The position numbers and the translations under genes are program-made. The notes below the pieces were generated by a model. That model saw nothing but the letters and a program-made list of their open reading frames with translations. It did no database searches and had not been told where the DNA came from. Shown one piece after another: positions 7,692-12,712 of a DNA stretch of 12,712 bases. Each line of letters begins with the position of its first letter. Position 1 is the first letter of the stretch. The DNA comes from Paludibacteraceae bacterium (lineage in GTDB: Bacteria > Bacteroidota > Bacteroidia > Bacteroidales > Paludibacteraceae), in NCBI GenBank assembly GCA_017965125.1, contig JAGCQO010000037.1, positions 1-12,712 on the forward strand, in the 5' to 3' direction.

Positions 7692-7796
7692 ATACATAAG
7701 AAATAGCGCCTGACAACAGCGCGACACGACACGCCGCGACGACTTTCTCAAATTTTAATACTTGCCGCGGCTGTCTTTTTTGACGACGGAATTGCT

Positions 7797-7804
7797 TACT
7801 TTTG
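7797..7804 (+). promoter_or_regulatory. Candidate acyltransferase promoter -7 element
   Basis: TACTTTTG matches TAnnTTTG exactly and lies 25 bp before the ATG at 7830. The intervening leader is A-rich (AAAAAAACAG region), as is common for Bacteroidetes genes. A TTG lies at 7780-7782, only 14 bp upstream of the -7 element, which is shorter than the usual 19-21 bp, so the -33 part is weak. Confidence 0.5.
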
Positions 7805-7829
7805 CGCCGTAAAAAAACAGAAAACAACC

Positions 7830-8654
7830 ATGGGTAAATATCCACTAATCGACATAGAATCGGTCTTAGCCGAGAAACTGCCGAACAAGAAAATCCCTAA
7901 GGCAGCCGTATGGCTCCTCAAGAAAATCATCCACCAGGACTGGATGAACGTGATGCTCAAGGACTACTACGGCGGCGACGGCATCGAGTTCGCCGAAGCC
8001 ACACTCAACTACCTCAAGGCGCACATAGAAAGCCACGGATTCGAGCGCATCGACCCGAACAAGAAATACATCTTCGTAAGCAACCACCCGCTCGGGGGAC
8101 TGGACGGAGTGTCGCTCGCGACCGTGCTCGGCACCAAGTTCAAGGACGTGAAGTTCCTCGTGAACGAGCTGCTCAACTACCTCGTTCCGCTGCAGCCGCT
8201 CATCGTGCCTATCAAAGTCGGCGGCGGAATGCAAAAGAAGGAGCAAGCGGAGAGAATCGAAGAAACGCTGAACTCCGACCAGCAGCTGATTATCTTCCCT
8301 GCCGGAGCGTGCTCGAGATTTCAAGTCAAGCACGGAGTCAGAGACATGGAATGGAAAAAGACCTTCGTGGCGCAGGCCGTGAAACACCAGCGAGACGTCA
8401 TACCTATCTACTTCAAAGGACGCAACTCAGTCTTCTTCTACGCGCTGTCGTTCATCAGAAAGCACCTCGGCATAAAAGTGAACATCGAGCTGCTGTTCCT
8501 GGTCGATGAGATGTACAAGAACCAGGGCTCCACATTCAAAGCCTATTTCGGCGAGCCGATACCATGGCAGACCTTCGTCGGCAAGAACGCCAAGAAGGAA
8601 GCCAACCGCATCAAGGAACTCATCTACGACAAAAAAAGCAAGTTGGCAGAATAA
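7830..8654 (+). CDS. PlsC/LPLAT-superfamily acyltransferase (1-acylglycerol-phosphate or GlsA/OlsA-like O-acyltransferase)
   Basis: The 274-residue product appears to be a phospholipid/lyso-lipid acyltransferase. Supporting motifs are KYIFVSNHPLGGLDG at 79-93 (acyltransferase block I with the catalytic His and Asp), IIFPAGACSRF at 154-164 (in the place of the FPEGTRS substrate-binding block) and VIPIYFKGRNS at 190-200 (block IV-like). Block I reads H-P-L-G-G-L-D, with five residues between His86 and Asp92 instead of the canonical four, and the Glu of FPEG is Ala. I recall similar motifs in Bacteroidetes acyltransferases called hemolysin or GlsA, which O-acylate glycine lipids, but no glsB-like N-acyltransferase is adjacent, so the acceptor is unknown. 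There is no signal peptide and no clear membrane helix; a peripheral inner-membrane location is likely. The gene is divergent from mraZ, stands alone and ends at a strong terminator. ATG 7830 is preceded by an A-rich leader and a good -7 element. Confidence 0.85.
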   Translation: MGKYPLIDIESVLAEKLPNKKIPKAAVWLLKKIIHQDWMNVMLKDYYGGDGIEFAEATLNYLKAHIESHGFERIDPNKKYIFVSNHPLGGLDGVSLATVLGTKFKDVKFLVNELLNYLVPLQPLIVPIKVGGGMQKKEQAERIEETLNSDQQLIIFPAGACSRFQVKHGVRDMEWKKTFVAQAVKHQRDVIPIYFKGRNSVFFYALSFIRKHLGIKVNIELLFLVDEMYKNQGSTFKAYFGEPIPWQTFVGKNAKKEANRIKELIYDKKSKLAE

Positions 8655-8657
8655 AAG

Positions 8658-8689
8658 AAAAGCCAGTGAGAATCATCCCACTGGCTTTT
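8658..8689. terminator. Bidirectional intrinsic terminator between convergent genes
   Basis: AAAAGCCAGTG (8658-8668) pairs perfectly with CACTGGCTTTT (8679-8689), an 11-bp stem with a 10-nt loop. On the plus strand it ends in a T run just after the acyltransferase stop (8652-8654). On the minus strand the stem is followed by a T-rich stretch, and it lies 22 bp past the stop of the secreted-protein gene. It probably ends transcription in both directions. Confidence 0.9.
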
Positions 8690-8711
8690 TCATATCATGG
8701 CGTTTTGCCTA

Positions 8712-9533
8712 TTATCTCACGACATCCTCGAATCTTCCCATCACCTTGTACTGTACTCCGTTGCTTGTAATCAGCGGCTTGTACAATGTTCCGTCATACT
8801 CAAGGTAAGTCTTGTTGTTCACAACCACTGTGTTTACGTCATACTCTGGCAACTCTGGTACGATTGCGCCCATCGGAGGTGCGACTACTTCGTAAGTCAA
8901 TGTCACTGGGTCGTAGTTGTAGTAAGTTCCCAAAGAGTAGTAGTAAGCTATAGCTCCTATTCTGAAAGAGAAGTACGAAGCAGGGATTGTTCTCACTCTG
9001 ATGTATCTTGGAGCTGGCGCTATCACGTATCTGTTATTAACATATCTGTAGTACAAACCGTCGCGATAGTAGTAATCAACTCCTGAATGATAGATGTGTA
9101 CGTGTCTGTCCACTCTGTCAATGTGTCTTGGATAGTGGTGAGCCACTGTTCTTGAGCTCTCTCTTGGGTAACTCTTCACCTTGCGGTCCTTGTACTTCGG
9201 CATGTTAGCGTCGTTCCTTGGAGCGCTGCCCGCCGTTGTGTTACTTACTGAGGAACCGCCGCTTCTGTAAGAGTTTCCGTTCCTTGTAGAAGTTCCTGCA
9301 CTGCTGGAAGACCTTGTGCTTCCTGTTGTTACTGAACTATTGGAAGAGCCTCCGCGAACCGAAGTTCCAGAGCTGCCTGAAGATCTCAATGAAGTAGAAG
9401 TCGATGTGCTACTTGAAGATCTAACACTACTTCCGCTATTAGAAGAGCTACTTCCACCACGTCCCTGAGCGAACACGCCTAATGAGAATGTCATTGTGGC
9501 GGTCAATAATGCGATAGTAAATTTAGTTTTCAT
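8712..9533 (-). CDS. Secreted DUF6515-like protein with Ser-rich linker
   Basis: The function is unknown. The 273-residue product begins with a classical signal peptide (basic MKTK, hydrophobic core to about 20, likely cleavage after Ala22 in GVFA-QG). Residues about 23-105 are a low-complexity Ser/Thr/Gly/Arg stretch, then a basic region (about 113-145, several Arg, Lys and His). The C-terminal half is Tyr-rich and has the pattern of the DUF6515 family (DYYYRDGLYYRYVNNRYVIAPAP, then VVAPPMGAIVPELP). Three related units can be seen at about 153-175, 196-220 and 241-265, with the theme YYxxGxYY followed by Tyr/Val and Pro. There is no lipobox, no cysteine and no membrane segment after the signal, so a periplasmic or outer-surface location is expected. 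It is convergent with the acyltransferase gene and 97 bp downstream of the relA/spoT gene. The family call is from memory of its motif. Confidence 0.8.
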   Translation of the reverse strand: MKTKFTIALLTATMTFSLGVFAQGRGGSSSSNSGSSVRSSSSTSTSTSLRSSGSSGTSVRGGSSNSSVTTGSTRSSSSAGTSTRNGNSYRSGGSSVSNTTAGSAPRNDANMPKYKDRKVKSYPRESSRTVAHHYPRHIDRVDRHVHIYHSGVDYYYRDGLYYRYVNNRYVIAPAPRYIRVRTIPASYFSFRIGAIAYYYSLGTYYNYDPVTLTYEVVAPPMGAIVPELPEYDVNTVVVNNKTYLEYDGTLYKPLITSNGVQYKVMGRFEDVVR

Positions 9534-9575
9534 AGCCGTATGTTTTAATAGTTAATAATCTTGTTGTCATCTACT

Positions 9576-9583
9576 CAAATACA
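9576..9583 (-). promoter_or_regulatory. Weak candidate promoter for the secreted protein gene
   Basis: On the minus strand this reads TGTATTTG, one mismatch from TAnnTTTG, about 43 bp upstream of the ATG at 9531-9533. No -33 TTG at normal spacing was found. The gene presumably needs its own promoter in the 97-bp gap after the relA/spoT gene, unless it is read through. Confidence 0.3.
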
Positions 9584-9630
9584 ACTGCCGTGCCAAATTG
9601 TGCGAGAACGTCGAATTTTCTTCAAAAAAA

Positions 9631-12039
9631 TTATATTCTGACATCATCAAGTCGCTGCACAGACTTGACTGGCTTTATCTTAAGCAGCTCATTTGTAAGC
9701 TCGTTCACCACTTCTATGTTATGCACGAGCACACGTATTTTACATGTAAACATTCCGTCGCGCGAAATCGAATGTATCTCATCGACATCCACCTCGGAAT
9801 TCGTGAATGTGGAAACGAGCTGCATGAGCACGCCGATTACATCCACGCCCTGTATCTGGAGAATAACCGGGAACGAAGCCGAGTTGATGCTCTTCCAGTC
9901 GGCCTGAACGATTCTCTCGCCGAAGTTCGCCTTCAGCTTGTCGGCCAATGGGCAGTTTCTCTTGTGCAGCGTCACAGACCTTCCGCCCTCGTCGATGAAT
10001 GCAATCACGTCGTCGCCCGGGATAGGCTTGCAGCAGTCCGCCACGTGGTAAGGCACCTTGTTCACCTTCTTGTCGTCGATGAGATGCAGCACCTTCTTCT
10101 TGTCTATCAAAGGCAGGTTCTCATCGACACCGAACGACGTGGTGTTGAAGCCAGACACCGACGGGTCGAACTCCTCAGGGTGCATATTCGTCTCGGCTGT
10201 CGCTGTTGCATTCGCCACCGCCTCGGAGTCGGCCAACGAGCCTTGGAACTTGTTCTCCTTCTTTCTGATTTTCTTCAGCGGATTAGGCACCATCGCAGAC
10301 AGATAGCCCATGATGCCCTTCTTCTTTTTCTTGTTGGTGAATATCTCGTCTATCAGATTGTCAAGTCTTATGACCTTGTTGCCGATTTCGTAATACAAAT
10401 CGTTTCTGAACCTCAGGTTGAAGTGGTTCATGACGAGCTGCAAGGCCTGGTCGTCGAGGGTTATCTCCTTGCTCTTGAAGAGTTCCTCGAGCGCTTCCTT
10501 GCCGACAGCCATGACGGCTCTGTCCTCCTTTCTGAAATAAGCCTTCAGCTTGCTCTTGGCAGAGGCTGTCGTCGTGTAGTCGAGCCACTCTCTCTTAGGT
10601 TTCTGCTTCTTCGACGTCAGCACCTCGACCTGGTCGCCGGACTCAAGTTTGTTCGACAGCGGCACGAGTTTATGGTTGACCTTAGCGCCGATGCAGGTCA
10701 GTCCCAAGTCGGAGTGAAGCATAAAGGCGAAGTCAAGCGCTGTTGCGCCCTGCGGCATCGTCTTAATATCTCCCTTTGGAGTAAACACGAAGATTTCGTT
10801 TGAGAAAAGATTCAGCTTGAATGTGTCAAGGAAGTCGAGCGACGATGGTTCCGGGTTGTCAAGTATGTCCTTAATGGTCTTCAGCCATCTGTCGAGCTCG
10901 GTCTCAGAACCGCCTGTTCCTTCCTTATATTTCCAGTGCGCCGAAATACCCTTCTCGGCTATCTCGTGCATTCTCTCGGACCTGATTTGCACCTCGACCC
11001 AATGTCCGTCCGGACCCATGACCGTAGTGTGCAGAGCCTCGTAACCATTAGCCTTAGGCGACGACACCCAGTCTCTAAGTCTGTCTGGATGCGGACGGTA
11101 GAGGTTTGTTATGGCCGAGTAAATCATCCACGCCTGCGCCTTCTCGTCTATGTCGTCCTGTCCTTTATATATAATACGGACAGCCATTATGTCGTAGATT
11201 TCCTCAAAAGGAACATTCTTGGTCTGCATCTTGTGCCATATAGAATAAACAGTCTTTATTCTCTGCTGCACCTGATACTCGTAGCCTTTCTCGTCCAACG
11301 CCTTTTTTATAGGGTTGATGAAGCATCCGAAAAGGTCGTCACGCTGCTTCGAGCCAGCCAGCAGGCGGTTCTGTATGTCGTTATAGACCTTTGGATTCTG
11401 ATATTTGAAGGCAAGTTCCTCAAGCTCCGACTTTATTCTGAACAATCCCAGTCGATGGGCGAACGGAGCGTACAGATACAACGTCTCGCCAGCGATTTTC
11501 AGCTGCTTGTTCTCTGGCATCGACGACAGAGTCCTCATGTTGTGAAGGCGGTCGGCGATTTTTATCATTATCACCCTTATGTCCTCCGAGATTGTAAGCA
11601 ACAGCTTCCTGAAGTTCTCTGCCTGAGACGACGCATGAGTGCCGAACACGCCTCCGGAAATTTTCGTCAGTCCGTCAACAATCTTGGCTATCCTCTCGCC
11701 GAAAATATTCTGCAGGTCCTCAACCGTGTAGTCGGTATCCTCCACAACGTCATGGAGCAGCGCCGCACAAATGGAAGTCGTGCCGAGTCCTATCTCCTTA
11801 ACGACAATCCTCGCCACTGCCAGCGGATGGAGCATATAGGGCTCTCCCGAACGCCTTCTGACGCCTGCGTGCGCTTTGTTTGCGAACTGGAACGCCTTGT
11901 CCACCAAGTCATAATTCAGATTATGACCCGAATTCCTATAATCCTCCAACAGCAAGTCGTAGTCATGCTGTATCATTTGTCTGTCTGCCAACTCCTGTTC
12001 CTCTGCCGTGATTGGCGGCGTATTCATATTGTCACTCAT
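9631..12039 (-). CDS. Bifunctional RelA/SpoT-family (p)ppGpp synthetase/hydrolase
   Basis: This long RSH protein makes and degrades the stringent-response alarmone (p)ppGpp. The 802 residues show all usual domains. The HD hydrolase (about 45-170) has H71, H96-D97, E100-D101 and D163 (ADRLHNMRTL), with spacings like those of the streptococcal Rel enzyme, so hydrolase activity is expected. The synthetase (about 235-375) has RIKTVYSIWHKM, PKANGYEALHTTV and EVQIRS with Glu349 as the likely catalytic residue. The RXKD position reads RLRD (320-323), basic as in bifunctional Rel rather than acidic EXDD as in RelA. TGS spans about 414-475. A helical region follows, then a Lys-rich and Ala/acidic linker (about 569-650), the zinc-finger/CC domain with DCC at 668-670 and C696, and ACT (about 722-800). 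ATG 12037-12039 is chosen, with a candidate promoter 31 bp upstream; Met5 is an alternative. I leave the symbol empty because Bacteroidetes use relA, spoT and rel inconsistently. Confidence 0.96.
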   Translation of the reverse strand: MSDNMNTPPITAEEQELADRQMIQHDYDLLLEDYRNSGHNLNYDLVDKAFQFANKAHAGVRRRSGEPYMLHPLAVARIVVKEIGLGTTSICAALLHDVVEDTDYTVEDLQNIFGERIAKIVDGLTKISGGVFGTHASSQAENFRKLLLTISEDIRVIMIKIADRLHNMRTLSSMPENKQLKIAGETLYLYAPFAHRLGLFRIKSELEELAFKYQNPKVYNDIQNRLLAGSKQRDDLFGCFINPIKKALDEKGYEYQVQQRIKTVYSIWHKMQTKNVPFEEIYDIMAVRIIYKGQDDIDEKAQAWMIYSAITNLYRPHPDRLRDWVSSPKANGYEALHTTVMGPDGHWVEVQIRSERMHEIAEKGISAHWKYKEGTGGSETELDRWLKTIKDILDNPEPSSLDFLDTFKLNLFSNEIFVFTPKGDIKTMPQGATALDFAFMLHSDLGLTCIGAKVNHKLVPLSNKLESGDQVEVLTSKKQKPKREWLDYTTTASAKSKLKAYFRKEDRAVMAVGKEALEELFKSKEITLDDQALQLVMNHFNLRFRNDLYYEIGNKVIRLDNLIDEIFTNKKKKKGIMGYLSAMVPNPLKKIRKKENKFQGSLADSEAVANATATAETNMHPEEFDPSVSGFNTTSFGVDENLPLIDKKKVLHLIDDKKVNKVPYHVADCCKPIPGDDVIAFIDEGGRSVTLHKRNCPLADKLKANFGERIVQADWKSINSASFPVILQIQGVDVIGVLMQLVSTFTNSEVDVDEIHSISRDGMFTCKIRVLVHNIEVVNELTNELLKIKPVKSVQRLDDVRI

Positions 12040-12069
12040 AGAGCCTACTTTTTATAATGTGGATTTCAC

Positions 12070-12077
12070 CAAATATA
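12070..12077 (-). promoter_or_regulatory. Candidate -7 promoter element for the relA/spoT gene
   Basis: On the minus strand TATATTTG matches TAnnTTTG exactly and sits in the 58-bp gap between the M23 peptidase stop and the relA/spoT ATG, predicting a leader of about 24 nt. The nearest upstream TTTG (12106-12103) is 25 bp away, longer than normal. The gene may thus be transcribed on its own as well as from upstream. Confidence 0.45.
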
Positions 12078-12097
12078 CAAAATGATGATGAATAATG

Positions 12098-12712
12098 CTA
12101 ATCAAATACCTTCGCGTTGTTCGCCGTGAGCTGGAGCATTCTGTCATACTCCTCTGGAGACAAATCCGCGTAATAATAGTTCTGAGGGTTCACTGGCGAG
12201 CCGTTCACATGCACCTCATAATGCAAATGCGAGCCAGTCGATTTTCCCGTCGAGCCGACATAGCCGATAACATCGCCTCGTCTCACTTCCTGGCCTTCCC
12301 TCACGTTGAAGTCGTGCATGTGGCCGTAGAGCGTCTCGTAGCCATAGCCGTGGGAGATGATGACACACTTACCGTAGCCCTGCTTCCACTCCGCCAAGGT
12401 GACCTTGCCGTCGCCCGTCGCGAATATCTTGGTTCCGGTCGGCGCGGCGAAGTCCATTCCTGCGTGGAACTTCGGCGTGTGATACACAGGGTCGATTCGT
12501 CGTCCGTAGCCCGACGCCATGTACTTGAGGTCTTTGTTGAACACAGGCTGTATCGCAGGTATGTGCTCAAGCCTCTTTTTATTATTCTTGCTTAATTCTA
12601 CGATCTCGTCATAAGACCTCGACTGCGCGTATGTCATGCGGCGCACCTCATCGACTCTCTTTGTCGTGGCCTTCACAAGGTCGGCATTGGTCAAATCGTC
12701 CAGATACTCGTA
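12098..12712 (-). CDS. M23 (LytM-type) metalloendopeptidase, C-terminal part (cut by window edge)
   Basis: A peptidoglycan DD-endopeptidase-like protein. The frame is open through the window edge (YEYLDDLTNADL...), so the N terminus is missing. A TTG at 12692-12694 is only a possible codon for an internal Leu, not a supported start. Counting from the first visible residue, about 1-50 is a charged helical segment likely to form a coiled coil. The M23 domain spans about 65-170. Zinc and catalytic residues are intact: HAGMD (H83, D87), YGHM (H131) and HLHYEV (H162, H164), with the usual GYVGSTGKSTGSHLH glycine-rich turn. An active enzyme is therefore expected, unlike EnvC/NlpD-type activators that have lost zinc ligands. 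Such proteins usually have an N-terminal membrane anchor or signal peptide, which would lie outside the window. It is upstream of relA/spoT on the same strand with a 58-bp gap. The stop is TAG at 12098-12100. Confidence 0.93.
   Translation of the reverse strand, partial: YEYLDDLTNADLVKATTKRVDEVRRMTYAQSRSYDEIVELSKNNKKRLEHIPAIQPVFNKDLKYMASGYGRRIDPVYHTPKFHAGMDFAAPTGTKIFATGDGKVTLAEWKQGYGKCVIISHGYGYETLYGHMHDFNVREGQEVRRGDVIGYVGSTGKSTGSHLHYEVHVNGSPVNPQNYYYADLSPEEYDRMLQLTANNAKVFD

Larger units (their letters stand above)
7476..7829. other. Divergent intergenic region between mraZ and the acyltransferase gene
   Basis: These 354 bp separate the dcw operon from a divergent gene and contain no credible coding sequence. 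The left half (about 7500-7670) is strongly AT-rich. It carries three TAnnTTTG-type elements facing mraZ, a GTGG-box array and a 16-bp direct repeat. A pair of plus-strand GTGG boxes lies at 7671-7691. The right half (about 7700-7790) is GC-richer with no function that I can assign, except for a -7 element at 7797-7804 facing the acyltransferase gene. A 69-codon minus-strand frame at 7636-7845 overlaps the acyltransferase start and looks spurious. Confidence 0.8.

Noticed and set aside
7667..7699. Possible 10-codon leader peptide (MTKVVQSGDT) over the plus-strand GTGG pair
   Set aside because: Too short to support, no attenuator structure downstream, and the sequence is better explained as repeated regulatory boxes.
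7706..7722. Small GCGC...GCGC hairpin in the intergenic region
   Set aside because: A 4-bp stem without a T tract; expected by chance in a GC-rich patch.
7636..7845. 69-codon minus-strand frame in the divergent intergenic region
   Set aside because: It overlaps the acyltransferase start, spans the putative promoter elements and has no upstream promoter or recognisable product.
9612..9630. Inverted repeat of AATTTT/AAAATT after the relA/spoT stop as a terminator
   Set aside because: The stem would be only six A:T pairs without GC, too weak to call an intrinsic terminator.
9598..12057. Two long plus-strand open frames (401 and 373 codons) antisense to the relA/spoT gene
   Set aside because: Composition artefacts of the sense codon use; no domain signal, no promoter or leader typical of this genome, and the sense gene is fully conserved in motifs.
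12692..12694. TTG as the start codon of the M23 peptidase
   Set aside because: The frame continues open upstream to the window edge and the protein would lack the usual export signal; it is an internal Leu codon of a truncated gene.

Overview
The window looks like chromosomal core DNA from a member of the Bacteroidota, most likely Bacteroidales. Three things point there: the division and cell-wall (dcw) cluster order mraZ-rsmH-ftsL-like-ftsI-murE-mraY-murD with an FtsL-like protein of the Bacteroidetes type; promoter-like TAnnTTTG (-7) elements with A-rich leaders and weak Shine-Dalgarno sequences; and a secreted protein resembling the DUF6515 family. I cannot name the genus from sequence alone. 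No phage, transposon, CRISPR array, tRNA or rRNA was seen.

Positions 1-7475 (minus strand) hold the start of the dcw cluster, transcribed right to left: mraZ (regulator), rsmH (16S rRNA methyltransferase), an ftsL-like gene, ftsI with a PASTA tail (septal transpeptidase), murE (meso-DAP-type ligase), mraY (lipid I synthase) and the first 209 codons of murD, cut by the window edge. Gaps between genes are 3-31 bp, so this is very probably one operon. Its products build the UDP-MurNAc-peptide, move it onto the lipid carrier, and crosslink septal peptidoglycan.

Positions 7476-7829 are an AT-rich divergent intergenic region of 354 bp, the most interesting non-coding part of the window. It has several -7-type elements facing mraZ, a GTGG-box array that resembles MraZ operators, a second pair of GTGG boxes on the opposite strand, and a 16-bp direct repeat. 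Positions 7830-8654 (plus) encode a PlsC/LPLAT-type acyltransferase with an atypical HX5D motif. It ends at a strong stem-loop that also serves the convergent secreted-protein gene (8712-9533, minus).

Positions 9631-12712 (minus) hold a long bifunctional-type RelA/SpoT (p)ppGpp synthetase/hydrolase and, upstream of it, the C-terminal part of an M23 (LytM) endopeptidase with an intact zinc site. Functionally the window combines peptidoglycan synthesis, peptidoglycan hydrolysis, lipid acylation and stringent control.

I found no convincing new multi-gene system. The best leads are the putative MraZ operator architecture, the acyltransferase motif variant, and the repeat structure of the secreted protein.
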